This document shows positions 1 to 10,921 of a DNA stretch of 64,000 bases, in pieces. Where the stretch lies: contig JAQE01002279.1 of NCBI GenBank assembly GCA_000727475.1, forward strand, positions 57,042 through 121,041, written 5' to 3'. This DNA comes from Sarcocystis neurona (Eukaryota; Apicomplexa; Conoidasida; Eucoccidiorida; Sarcocystidae). The position numbers and the translations under genes were made by a program. The notes beneath the pieces were generated by a model. That model did no database searches. It had not been told where the DNA came from and saw only the letters and a list, made by a program, of their open reading frames with translations. Each line of letters opens with the position of its first letter. Position 1 is the stretch's first letter.

Positions 1-3000
1 TCGCAGCCCCATCCGCCTTCTACGCAACTCTGTTGTATTTCACGCCGAGGCACGCACGCGTCGCCGTCTTGATCATGCGGCAGTCCACTGGCGTATTCGG
101 AACCCGCCTCCTTCCCACCCAAATCAGAAGAAGGATTGCCTTTGCAGCTCGTGCTGCTGCTGCTACTACTACTACCGCTACTGCTGCTGCTGTTGCTATT
201 CCTGCTGCTGCTCTCGTCGCTGCTCCTGCTCTCAGTGCTGTGGCTGTTACTGCTAGCAACGCTCTTGCTACTGTCACTGCCACTCTTGCCGTCGTCCCCG
301 CCGCTGCTATTCGGAGCACTCGTCTTACTCCCGCCACCGGTGTTGCTGCTGCTGCATCTTCTTCGACTCACCGAAGCATTCAGCAAAAAAAGCGTTTTGT
401 CGGGATGGGCGGGGAGCTGTTCAAAGAGCTTGACGGGGCCTCGGAACCCACAGGTGGTATCGAAGAAATTGTGGACAAGCAGCAGAGGCGGGCAGCAGGC
501 CTGCGGCTGCTGCATGCACCGGAGCCGCTCCTGTCCCAGCAACTGGTCTGCAGCGTCAAGCATCTCACAGGCCATGCTGGCGCGAAGCCCTCCTTTGTAG
601 CTATACGGATCGTCGTTCATCATTTGCTGTTGAAACGGGTATTTTACGTATGCCTCCTTTTTTGTGACGACCACGTGAGGCAAGTACTTCTTCAACAGCC
701 GCAGCGTCGGCCTCAGGACTGATTGACAGTATTCTGTTCTTGCCTCAATCCCTTCCAGGTCGAGCATCGGAGACAGCAGCACACATCCTGCCAGTTTTAT
801 CGACCGCCTGCCCGTCTCCCTGTTGCTCCTGCTCCCCCCGCGCTTCACCACGTCCTCCTCCCTCCTCCTCCCGGCAGCGTTCTTCTTCTCCCGTGTGGCT
901 TCTTCTTTGTCTTCTGCTGTTGCAGGCGCAGGTGCTGCTGCTACAGAAGAAGACGGGGAAGACTCGCGGAACGTCCAGTCCTCTCCTGAGGCGAGTCCTT
1001 TCTTCTTGTTTCCCCTTCCGCCTACTCCTGCTGCTGCTTCGTTCTGCTGCACCGCTGCCTCGCAAAGCAGCTGCACCGTGCGCAGCGCCACTGCTCCTCC
1101 CAGAGACAAGCCCATCAAGAAAACAGGGGGATCTTCTCCTTCCTCCGGCTCTTCTTCTCTGGCCGCTGTCCTTTCTTCTTTTCTCTCAAAATCTTCTGGC
1201 ACTACCTCTCGCGCTCCTTGTCCCTCTGCTCCTCCTGCTGCAAACGCCTCTTCTCGCCGTATTGCACTTCCCGACCCTATTGCTGGTTCGTTTTCTTTTG
1301 CCTCGACTGCTGCGTCTGCTGCTGCTGCTGCGACACCTCGAGCTGTTGCGGCGTTGTCTTCTGGCGCTCTTGCAGCACCGTGACGCGCTCCAGCAAGCGC
1401 AGCAACACGGGCATCTTGAAGCCGCCCTTCCTGCTCTGGCAACGTTCTCTGCCGCGCGCTGCTTTCCTCTCGGTTGTGCGTATCCTTCCGCTTTGACGCT
1501 TGCTCCTCCTGCTCCCCCCTCGTCAGCGGCCCTCCCTGCTGCGGCTTCTGCTGCTGCCGTCGCTGCTGCTGCTCCTGGAGGTCGTAGTAGGTCGCCCTCA
1601 GACCTCTGCAGTGCTGCACGGCAATGTGCGCAAATTGAACGACGTCCACAGCGAAGTCGTCCAGACGGCGCACAGCAGCCCGTTTTCCCTCCCAACCTTC
1701 TGAAAGCCCGTGGCCCTGCATGTCCAGCGCTGCAACAATAAAACCCGCGCTCGTCAAGGCTTCTGCCCAGCTGCCCTTGTACAACACCGCGGGTGTTGCA
1801 GTCGAAGAAACGTTTTCTTCTTCGCTCGCTTGTCTTTCCTTCTGCTGCTGCTCTTTCTCCTCTGCACGATCGACCCTTCCATCCCCTACCTCTGCAGCAG
1901 CAGTGTCTTCTCTCGCGGCTGCTGCTTCCTTCTTCTCCGTCGCCTCTCGCTTCTTTGCTGCTGTAACGCTCTTGTTGCCGGCTGTTGCCTCCTTCTTTTC
2001 CTCATCGACATGTGGTGCCGTAGGTCCAAGGACTTCCTGTCTTTCCCATGCTGCTGCTGTTCCGGCAAAAACTACCCCCCCGCGTCCTGCTGCAGGTGCT
2101 GCCTCCTCCTCCTTCTCCATGTTCTTCGCTTTCTCCGCTGCTGCTGCTGCTGCAGTGCCACCGCTTGCCTGTACTACCTCTGCTTCTGTTGCTGCTCCCG
2201 CCGCGGCTGCTGCCTTCGCTTCCTTCTCGAGCTTCTTCTCCCCTGCTGCTGCCGTTCCCTGTCGCCCTGCTGCTGCAGCGAGACGCGACACGCAGGCTGG
2301 CTGTTCAGGAAAGTCGACATCGCAGGGCGCTAACGCCGCCGCCATTGCCGCAGCAGCTCGCCCTGCTCTCCCTTTGCCGCTGCTGTAGCTGCTGCCCTTG
2401 CTGTGTGCAGACTCCCCTTGAGCGGGCGGAGAAAGAGTACTGCACGAAGAGTAAGAATATGTGGACGAAGCAGATGGTACTGCTGCCACATACGAACTCC
2501 ACGAGGGGTGCTGCCGCACGTAATCTTTGGGCAACACTTTCTTCAGGTAAGAAAGGCGCCCGTGGCCGCTGTACCCGTGCAGTAGGATGACTACTCCTCT
2601 GCAGGACGCAGCAGCACACGCTCGCTCCCATTCCGTCTGCGTTTGCTGCTGCTGACCTTCCTCACCCTCTTCTTTCTCTGTCTTCTGCGGCTCCTTTCCC
2701 TTTTGCTGCTGCGGCTGCTGCTGCACCAGACCTTTTTGCTCGTCTTGCTGCAGTGGTGGAGAGATACCCGCAGACGACGTAGCGTCCGCAAAGGGTTCTT
2801 CCTCAACGCTAACACAGGTCGCAGCACACGGCGGGTGTTGGCTGCAGCTGCCGCCGAGCGAGGCAGCCTCTGCAGCAGCGCCAGAAGGAAACCAGAAGTA
2901 TGCGTGGAGCCAGAGGCCCTGGGTGCTACGAAAGACAGCGTGCTGCGGACTGCCGTCACAGGGGAAGTATTGCGCGTCTGCAGTAGAGAAAGGCGAGTCG

Positions 3001-3404
3001 AAAAAGCTGCATGCGAAATCTTCCTGCTTCAGTCCCATCACGGCCCCCAGCGCCTCTCCTGCTTCTGCTGCAGTTGAGGAAGCAGCAGCTGCCGAAGTGA
3101 ACGCAGCAGCAGCTGCAGCACCAGAAGCAGCCGCAGCTGTAGGAGAGGGGAGAGTAGAAGACGCGGGGAAGAGGAATGAGGAGACGTTGAAGGAAGGAAG
3201 CCACTGCAAAGTTTTTTGTAGACGGGTCTCCTGCGGAGAAGAAGCGGCATTCGCACCGCCTCCTTCCGACGGAAAACCTTGCACAGCAGCCTCCTGGGCC
3301 ACGGCATACGCAATTGCAGCAGCATCCTCCGGTGCATCAGGAGCAGTACCCGTGGAAGTTAGCGGCGGCGGCTTCTTGCCGCTGCCTACTGAAGTATTCC
3401 CCAT
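1..3404 (-). CDS. Monoacylglycerol-lipase-like alpha/beta hydrolase with low-complexity insertions (3' end beyond window)
   Basis: The frame stays open on the minus strand from an ATG at 3404-3402 to the left edge, at least 1134 codons. The protein starts MGNTSVGSG. Core elements appear in order: GVVILLHGYSGHG with the oxyanion-type HG near residue 276; LDMQGHGLSEGW near 560; the nucleophile elbow GLSLGG (1095-1112, Ser about residue 767); LSPMLDLEGIE; DDPYSYKGGLRAS; and LLLVHNFFDTT, whose Asp (about 982) fits the catalytic acid. This is the layout of serine hydrolases acting on monoacylglycerols or lysophospholipids, which are usually about 300 residues. The excess is Ala/Gln/Glu/Ser-rich sequence, mostly between HG and GLSLGG. 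A GTGAGT donor just after LFLLNAS (exon end at 372) suggests that the Ser-rich stretch at 1-371 may be intron, so the catalytic His would lie outside the window. The Gly2 start hints at myristoylation, but residue 6 is Val, which is a poor match. Confidence 0.85.
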   Translation of the reverse strand, partial: MGNTSVGSGKKPPPLTSTGTAPDAPEDAAAIAYAVAQEAAVQGFPSEGGGANAASSPQETRLQKTLQWLPSFNVSSFLFPASSTLPSPTAAAASGAAAAAAFTSAAAASSTAAEAGEALGAVMGLKQEDFACSFFDSPFSTADAQYFPCDGSPQHAVFRSTQGLWLHAYFWFPSGAAAEAASLGGSCSQHPPCAATCVSVEEEPFADATSSAGISPPLQQDEQKGLVQQQPQQQKGKEPQKTEKEEGEEGQQQQTQTEWERACAAASCRGVVILLHGYSGHGRLSYLKKVLPKDYVRQHPSWSSYVAAVPSASSTYSYSSCSTLSPPAQGESAHSKGSSYSSGKGRAGRAAAAMAAALAPCDVDFPEQPACVSRLAAAAGRQGTAAAGEKKLEKEAKAAAAAGAATEAEVVQASGGTAAAAAAEKAKNMEKEEEAAPAAGRGGVVFAGTAAAWERQEVLGPTAPHVDEEKKEATAGNKSVTAAKKREATEKKEAAAAREDTAAAEVGDGRVDRAEEKEQQQKERQASEEENVSSTATPAVLYKGSWAEALTSAGFIVAALDMQGHGLSEGWEGKRAAVRRLDDFAVDVVQFAHIAVQHCRGLRATYYDLQEQQQRRQQQKPQQGGPLTRGEQEEQASKRKDTHNREESSARQRTLPEQEGRLQDARVAALAGARHGAARAPEDNAATARGVAAAAADAAVEAKENEPAIGSGSAIRREEAFAAGGAEGQGAREVVPEDFERKEERTAAREEEPEEGEDPPVFLMGLSLGGAVALRTVQLLCEAAVQQNEAAAGVGGRGNKKKGLASGEDWTFRESSPSSSVAAAPAPATAEDKEEATREKKNAAGRRREEDVVKRGGSRSNRETGRRSIKLAGCVLLSPMLDLEGIEARTEYCQSVLRPTLRLLKKYLPHVVVTKKEAYVKYPFQQQMMNDDPYSYKGGLRASMACEMLDAADQLLGQERLRCMQQPQACCPPLLLVHNFFDTTCGFRGPVKLFEQLPAHPDKTLFLLNASVSRRRCSSSNTGGGSKTSAPNSSGGDDGKSGSDSSKSVASSNSHSTESRSSDESSSRNSNSSSSSGSSSSSSSTSCKGNPSSDLGGKEAGSEYASGLPHDQDGDACVPRREIQQSCVEGGWGC

Positions 3405-3839
3405 TGACGTAATGAAAAACAAAGATCTTCTGGTGGAAGACTCTATTCTGGAAATGCATATGTAAACAGATAGACATAGATATGTACACACGACAGATGT
3501 AGACGCTTTACAGCTAAGGGCGTGTGCACCGACACATCCGCAGAAGTTTAGACACATACGCGGACGCACAGACGTACGCAGGTGAAGACTTTAGCTGTTT
3601 GAATGTAATAACACGAAGGTCCAAAGGAGCGAACGTACGACAGAGACGTGGCGATTTAGGACAAACCTATGTTCGCGGTGTTTATCCAGTGGCGCTGAAA
3701 ATGGCAGAAGGCAAATAATGCTGGCGCTGGTCCCGCACGTAGGCGCAGACGCTGAATAAATACGGAGTTGCGTACGCACATTCGATAGGCGAACGTGCAG
3801 CCTGTTGTTTGCAGCATGCAAAAATCCTAGTGATCAGGA

Positions 3840-5170
3840 GTAGGTGTGAGACTCCTACCGGAGAGGAGGAGTTAGTGGAAACATTGGGTATGAACGCTAT
3901 GCAAAGTTAAAAAGAGGAGCAAGAGAAAGGGAGCCTGCAGAAGTATGGCAGTTCGAAGAAGATGAGGCAGCTACGGGAGACAGGCTGAGACGGGAAATAA
4001 GTAGAAAAGGCGGCCGGAAAATAATGTAAGAAGAAGCACGAGAGAAGGACAGCTAGGGAAACAGCGAGCGGGGAAAGTAAGCTACTTGAGCGGAGAACAC
4101 CACGGTTGATGGAAGTCATACGTGAGACCTTATGAAATATTAGACTACGAAGGGGTCGCAGAAGAAAAACTGCTTATAAAAAACAGCGGGAGATTAGCAG
4201 ACACTAAGGAGGACGGCGGAATGAAGAGAATTACTAGCGAGGACAAGAAAATTGTCGAAATGTGCAGAACCAGGGGGAAAAAGATGCCGAGACAGCGAAG
4301 AAGGAAATTGTTGGTCAAGGAAAAAGAGGGCGGGATGTAGGGAGAGGGGGTCGAGGACGGGAACGCGGAAAATTGAGACACTTAAAGGCGAAGTAGCGGG
4401 AAAGAAAGACAGCAACAGGATGAACAGAAGTGCGGATGCCACCACACGATCAACCGTAGCACCCACAAAGTATTTAGGAGGAAAAGAAAACGATGTTCGA
4501 GGTATACCTGTGTGTTGACAGGGGGAAAAATGGCCGTGGAAGGCAGCTGGAAACAGTGGAGAGGAGATAGAGAACCCCAGAAGAGGAGCGGAACATAGAC
4601 GGAAAATAGAGCTCAACGAAGTGGCCGCAGGAGTAAGAGAAAAAATAATGGTTCTCAAAACGGTTGAACAGCACGCCCAAAATTGCCGACGAGGGAGCGA
4701 GCCAACATGGAAGGAAACAGAACAGGGGGAAAGAAGGGCGGATTTAGACCTAAAAGGAGAATTCACGGAAGTATGAGAGTAGACAATGAGAGATGTCTAA
4801 ATGCCTTGTTAGAAGAGAAAGACGCGAAGGTGGATCGCGACCGGCAAATGAAAAGGAGAATGAGAAGGTCGTGTCCGAAGGGCGGCAAAAAGATGAAAAT
4901 GAAAATTCAAACATATGGATGCATCATTGAATACGTATACCTACGTGTAGAAGAGACAGGAGTCATAGAGCCAAAAAGGGCGCAGAGTACCGGGGAAAAA
5001 GGCAGGAGGAGTAGGGAGAAAAAGAAAACAGGGAAGATACACCAGAGATTGAATGAAAAAGGAGACACACAGGGCATAACAGCAACGGACATGGTTATCA
5101 TACGGAGAAAGCTGAGGGGCAAAGCGAATACGGTACGGGGTAAGTTCCCGCGGAATAACGGACGCCCAAC
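3840..5170. other. Purine-rich (G+A on plus strand) tract
   Basis: For about 1.3 kb the plus strand is dominated by A and G, with many GAAAG, GGAGA and AAGAA words, unlike either flank. Plus-strand ORFs here (for example 4683-5195) are Lys/Arg/Glu/Gly-rich, and the minus-strand ones are Ser/Phe/Leu/Pro-rich; both follow directly from the skew and show no recognisable domain. The stretch from 3405 to 3840 shows nothing I can name. The tract lies upstream of the hydrolase start. A transcribed non-coding region or a long intronic polypyrimidine tract for a minus-strand transcript are possible readings. Confidence 0.6.
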
Positions 5171-6119
5171 CAGCCAAAGGTGTCGTCGTCATTGATTAGG
5201 TGCTGATGTGCTGTTACACACGTGTGGGTTTCTGCACTTTACAGAGGAACATTCTGTTGACTGAGGCATATATATACAAATAGATATAGATGTGCACATT
5301 CGCACATAAGACTTTCACCCCCCTCCGGCGTTCTACGAGGAAAATGAAGGCGTGGGAAACTCATGTGAGAAACTTCTCTCCGACGATGTCAGGATGGAGT
5401 ACCGCACAGTCACCTGCCTATACGTCGGACTGCATAAACGTGTGATCGTGTGGACCCTGCCGTTGACCATGCAGGCTTCCACCAACACACCTAAATGTCC
5501 TTAAATTGTTGTCTTTGTAGGTACGCCTGTAATATCTGGTGTCGGAACACACAACGTAAGGAAGATTCCTGCTGCGGTGTTCTGTGTCAACACACTAACG
5601 TCGTCGCCCAGCGGTGCCAGCAGACTTTCACTAGAAGATCTCATGCGTATTACTGGATCGTCACGCATCTGTGCACTTGCACAGAATAAAACTCCTTGGA
5701 AGTAGACAAACCTCGGCACCAACGTCCCCGCGAAACGCAAAGTTCTACCAGGAGAACAGGTGGCGATGATGTATGTATCTTTTATAATGCATGCGAAAGG
5801 AGTTGGTTTGTTGAGCGTTGCCCCTCCTGCAAACACTTCTGCTCTGAACTCTCCCGCACCAGAGACGTGCCGTAGGTTGCAGGATATAACCGAACCAGAC
5901 TCGCCGTCATGCTGTTACCAGTACGCGTAAACAAACGTATATAATTTCACGTGTCTCCAAACGGATGCCCACACAAAGCACATGATACGTGTGTACGGAC
6001 ATGGAAAAAATACAGTACATACGCATAATGTGTAGAAAAAATACAGTACATACGCGTAATGTGTACAGTGGTGCGTAGTCGTCGACGTCATCACCATACT
6101 CCTTGCACACGGTGTACAT

Positions 6120-6290
6120 ATATGTATGTATGTGTATATATATATATATGCGTATGGTCGTGCTGAGATGTGAAGCATATATAGCTGAGCTAGGTGAACA
6201 AATAAATGCATGTATAATCATATATATATATATATATATATGGTGAAAGGTGTGTATTCACATTCATATATATATATATGCATACCTGTG
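6120..6290. repeat. TA/TG microsatellite cluster
   Basis: TATG/TATA-type runs lie at about 6120-6150, a pure AT run at 6220-6241 and a further AT run near 6265-6280. A similar short AT run lies near 6717-6732. Confidence 0.9.
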
Positions 6291-7658
6291 CATGTGTGTA
6301 CGTAGAATATCTGTTTGTCCCTTTTTGTCGATGTGAGGTGGCAATGCGGGCTGTGATGCTGCTTATTACATTTTGAGATGTGTGCTTTCGCTGTGTGGAC
6401 ACCTAGATGAACCTCCTGCGTACACGTAGTACACCCGCTTGTATGTTGTATGTGTAGCAGTTACAGTACGCGTATACACGCCTGAAAATACACGTGTACA
6501 AATTTGTACCTAGGTGGTGAAGACGGAGCAGCTGAGTAAAGCCCCAGCGTGCAGCAACGCTTTCCCGTTGGGAAAATACTCTGGTGCCCTGTTGCTGTAT
6601 TGTGTACGTGTCTGGGGGCCTGTATATCCTAGGATAGAATTTACCAATAAATTGATAGTTCGCTGCAGATGGAGCGTGAACCCGGCACCGTAGATTTTAT
6701 TCGTGCAGACTACATACATATATATATATATATGCACTTCCGCGGATTCAGTGTATACGTCCCATTCTAGTCTTTTCCATCTTTCTACCTGTAGCGTTAA
6801 TATGGCTGTATGAATATTATTGAGCTCTCCGTACATAGTCGTTGAAAAACATCAGCTGTACGTTACTCGTGTGGTACAGCACATTCAGCATCTACACTTT
6901 GGAGCAATATTGCTTACGTGTGTATTTACGGATATATACCTATCCATATATTCGGTACATACACACACCGCTGTGGATACAGTTCACCAACCTATTTATC
7001 ACTTATCCGTCAGCAGGACCACCCAGCCTATGTTTTTACTCACGGATGATATATAATTGTACAGGGTGGCAGCTTACGGTAGTGGCGCCTCCGGTGGCAC
7101 ATCATCTCCCCATGTGCAAGAGACGTACATACTGGGCTTTTAAGAAGTCAGCGTCATCTCACGACGCATTCGCACTATACAAGGACTGCAATTCCTGGCC
7201 TGTGTTACATTATTATTTCAACTTCTTCGCACTCGAGTAAAGTGAGATACAAGCTAATAGTAAATGACTATCAAAGCACGACTGCGAACACTCATCGTCT
7301 TGGCTTTCTTGCCAGACGACTTTCTGTGTGGTGTCTTTCCGTCCTTTGCGCTGAAATCACATGAACTGCACTGTGGATGCAGAGCATGAGCTTTGCCCGT
7401 ACAAATCCTCCAGTAAAACAGGAGATTCACAGAAGAGCAAAAACTCCCCTTAATGCTGAAGATCTCCGTCTACGCAGTAGACGCTTTCACTGATGCTGCA
7501 GCTCCTTTATGTATGATGTACGATACAAGTAAGTGTTTCCCAGAGATTCAGCCGTTCGAAACCTTTTTGCATGGGGCTGTGGGCGACGGAGGTCGATACG
7601 TACGTGCGTCTGTCTGTAATATAGAGATGTACACATATTGCTCTCTTTCTGCATGAAT

Positions 7659-7681
7659 ACACACACACACACACACACACC
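7659..7681. repeat. AC dinucleotide microsatellite
   Basis: An uninterrupted AC run of about eleven units, followed by TA- and CA-rich sequence to about 7780 with repeated ACATA and ACGTA words. Confidence 0.9.
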
Positions 7682-8717
7682 CATATGTAGATACATAGGT
7701 ACGTACATACACAATATATAGATACATACATACATAATATATACGTGTATACACAATATATACGTACGTACATCATATGTACGTAAAGAAACGAACATAC
7801 TTTACATACGTCCCCTGAGATTTCACATAAAGCCCTGTGAGTTGACACGTTTTGAATACCTTTGCAACGCACAGAGGAACCTGTGCTTCAACATTCGTTT
7901 GGACTCCCCGGTTTCATGTGGCTACGCATACGTCCTTATACCTGTACAGGCGTTTACGTTTGTGCGTGGGTACGTACGTATATGTGTATAACTTATCATT
8001 TTGATATGTGTAAGCAGAGAGAGACAGAATGAGAGACAGAGTTACTTCCATACTGATTGTTTTATGCGAACCGTATGTGTGTACCTACAGGGAAGGAACT
8101 GCATCTGCAAACGGAGCTCTCTCTCTCTCTGTCTCGCGCAACATGCACTTTTCTCCCGTCGCCCCGCCTACGTGTGTATATGAACAGATGTGCAAATTAA
8201 AGGAGAGAGGACAAACTCTCCCATTCTTCGACTCGCATTACTCCGTGAAACGTCTCGTTTCTGTACCCTGGGCACGTTTTCAGAAACAGGTATCCCTGTA
8301 TACGTCTTTCGACTGGGTGTTTCTACGTCTTTTTACAACTTCAGTTGGACGGTGATAGGCTGTTTCTACGCTTTTCTTTCCTTGCTACAGCTGGCGGCGA
8401 CGGTGTTAAGATAACTCGTGTTGTGTGTGGAAGCCTTACTAGTGTAACCAGTACACTTACACCTCGTACCGACCTGAGATCTGTTTCCATCGAAATTCTT
8501 GCAGCAGTAAAAGTGGTCTGTCTCATTCTACGGTCTCGCCTGGCCAACAGCAGCGGCACAGAAGACTGATGTGTTCGACACATGCACACATGCCGCAGTA
8601 TAAGCAAATAGAACACAGCTTTCTTTCTAAGATACATTATACTACGTAAGAGCTGTTACTTGGTCACCAGCATTTATACGTATTACGAGTGCGATGTTAT
8701 TCATCTACTGGCTCCTC

Positions 8718-8971
8718 ACACATATACATATATATATATACACGCATGTTTGGGTGCTGCGATATATATATATATATATATCTGCTTGCTTTTCTCATTG
8801 CGTCTAACAGTGACGGGTGGTGGGTGCCGTGCACTTGGACGTGTAGCTCTCCCGCTTTTTCTCTCTCTCTGTGTCATAGCCACTGGAGCGGTTTTCAATA
8901 CTGGGTACTCATTCGGGTACACGTACCCGCCGATATGCAGACAGAGCGCACACCTATATATATATATATAT
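8718..8971. repeat. Three AT microsatellites
   Basis: AT runs lie at about 8725-8741, 8762-8781 and 8955-8971, separated by ordinary sequence. Confidence 0.85.
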
Positions 8972-9398
8972 TAAAACGATCCCTCTGCATGTCTTGCTTG
9001 TTTTTTTCAGGGCCACGGTGCACGACTAGTGGCGAGCGGGCTCGTCCCCGGGAGAGTGTCCGTCCACGGCTAGCTTCGCTTTTCTGGAAACAAACTACGG
9101 CTTTAAGTACTGTTTCTACCTCTTCCCACGGTACCATACGTGGGAAGATTTCTTCTTTCCCGCCCGCGCTCTCACTCTCTTCGAGTGCACTCTTTTCTTT
9201 CCCCCCGCAGCTGTCTCCTATGCTCTCTAGCGCCCTCGCAGCGCACCGACATCTGCCGTTCCTGTGTGCACAGCTGAGACACGAACGTTTTGTCTGAATC
9301 TGTTGTTTCTGAATCCCTCTCTCTGTTGCCCAGTCCTCGTCTCCAATATTCTCCGGCGTACTTCCGTGTCTCGGGGATTCTTCGTCACTCGTGTTCAT
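8895..9398 (-). CDS. Hypothetical ORF, 167 codons
   Basis: An ATG-initiated minus-strand frame beginning MNTSDEESPRHG, charged and acidic over its first 120 residues, with Lys/Glu/Ser-rich and Arg-rich parts. No domain is recognisable. The 3' part translates an AT microsatellite, so the real 3' end probably lies earlier, at an unseen splice site, or the ORF is chance. On the opposite strand a strong polypyrimidine-AG (acceptor-like) occurs near 9011, which competes with this reading. The next 450 bases (9399-9846) show nothing I can name. Confidence 0.22.
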   Translation of the reverse strand: MNTSDEESPRHGSTPENIGDEDWATERGIQKQQIQTKRSCLSCAHRNGRCRCAARALESIGDSCGGKEKSALEESESAGGKEEIFPRMVPWEEVETVLKAVVCFQKSEASRGRTLSRGRARSPLVVHRGPEKNKQDMQRDRFNIYIYIGVRSVCISAGTCTRMSTQY

Positions 9399-9846
9399 CG
9401 TTGCTGCAGTGTATTGTTCCTCTTCTTACTCTTTATTGCGTCTTACTTCTACTTTTCACAGGCTCTCTTGCATCTGGTGAAGAGATCCTGTGGAAAGCAT
9501 GATACTGGGGCAGTCTTAGCGCCTCGCCTTCCGTTCACACAACGATTCACTCGTCCTACGTCGCGCACGTGCGCATCTGGTGTTCTGTCGGATAATGTAG
9601 ATCAGCGCCCGTTCTTTCCGCCTTACACTGTGTCGCTCTTTTAGTGCGGGTTGGCTGCTCTTTGCCGCTTCCTTGTATGAGTGTAACACTCTTTCCTGGA
9701 ACTCGACAGCGTGAGTGTCGGTGGAAAGGCAAGGCAGAATTCTCCGTGCACTTTCAGTTTCAGAACGGCACAGTCTTACGGAGCAACACACTTCCTGTTG
9801 CAGTCTGTAAAGACTCCGCAGGGTTGCCCTATCCTACACCGCGCCT

Positions 9847-10333
9847 CTACACATACGTATGGGGATTAATGATATCGACTTCTTTATGTGCGTCTTCGCA
9901 TACGGAAGACGCAAAAAAAGGGTTTGCGTCCACACATTTTCGATCGACACCGCTCTCTTCCTGAAAACTGACAGCCACGGGGATGCGCCGATGCCTGCCG
10001 CCTGTTTCGCAATACCTGTATCAAGCTAGCGTGATTGATACAACAACAGCTGGTATGCGTTTGCGCCACCACCGGCTAATGTGTCTGTAGCAACTCATCT
10101 GCTCTGCCAGCGACCGCGTTTACCTCAAGCGCAGCTGCGGCGGCGCTTGGGAACGCAGCACAGCTCTTTGCAGGAGTACACGGGAACGGCACTTTTTTTT
10201 CATAATTGAGCTGTTGATAACGCAGCAGCAGAAGCACTCGTTTTTTCGTAAGTCGTTGAAAGTTTTCATCCGATTCTACGTTGAGCCGCACACTGGACAC
10301 GCCTTCTGCACATCTGTGCAGAAGTTCCCCCTT
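9847..10333 (-). CDS. Putative small spliced gene, last two exons (10333-10124, 9960-9847); 5' end unresolved
   Basis: Two minus-strand exons join in phase. The upstream one (10333-10124, 70 codons) has an AG acceptor and ends at a GTAAAC donor; it includes GELLHRCAEGVSSVRLNVES and a basic Leu-rich segment, RLTKKRVLLLLRYQQL. The downstream one (9960-9847) follows a TTTTCAG acceptor, starts EESGVDRKCV and ends NPHTYV with a TAG stop. The intron is 163 bases, 9961-10123. A first exon ending at 10494 before a GTGAGA donor would leave a matching 160-base intron and keep phase, but its sequence is low-complexity and other upstream joins are possible. I do not recognise the family. CT-rich sequence at 10375-10620 on the plus strand overlaps the possible first exon. 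Confidence 0.4.
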
Positions 10334-10921
10334 CTTTGAGTAGAAATCCCTTCACAAAAGGAAGAGCCTCTGTGACCTTTCTTGTTCTCCTTCCGCTTCC
10401 TTCCTTCCCTTGGTTTTTTTCCTTCTCGCTTCCCATCTTCATCTGTTTCTTCTTTTCGTTCTCCGCCCCCGCTCTGCTCTATCTTCTTCTCACCGTCGTC
10501 GTCATCAGCTGCCTATTCTGCTTCTTCTCTCCTGCCGACGCTAGTGCTGCGCCTCTTTCTGCGTTGTCTCTTCGTCGTCTGTTTATCGACCCCCCCTCTC
10601 CTTCATCGTCGTCTTTTCTGTTGCTCTGTGACGGCGTCGTTGGCCCGTCTCTCACCCGCGAATCTGCTGCTTTCTTTCCGGCCGCCGTCGCAGGTTGTCC
10701 TTCGCGTGTCACTACGGCAGTCTCCTCCGGCGTGCGGCAGCAAGGCGTCAGTTGAATTGTTAGAGGCCGCAGCTGCTGGTGCTTTTGCCGAATTGCATGT
10801 GCCGGCCCAAAATAAATGTGCTCCCCGTCACGGAGAAATCAAGTCTGGAGTGAAGGCTGCTGCGCTGCAGGAGCAGCAGCAGGTGCCGACGACGCTTTTG
10901 CAGAGGCCGCAGCTGCAGTAG

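Larger units (their letters stand above)
5196..8894. other. Gene-free stretch with microsatellites
   Basis: No ORF here has protein-like character. Open frames are short and are interrupted by or built from TA and CA repeats. Apart from the simple repeats listed separately and a short CT run near 8108-8121, I see nothing identifiable. Confidence 0.6.

Noticed and set aside
33..2388. Long plus-strand Leu/Ala/Ser-rich open frames
   Set aside because: They are shadows of the minus-strand hydrolase, whose core motifs are unmistakable. Leu and Cys runs arise from reading CAG repeats on the wrong strand.
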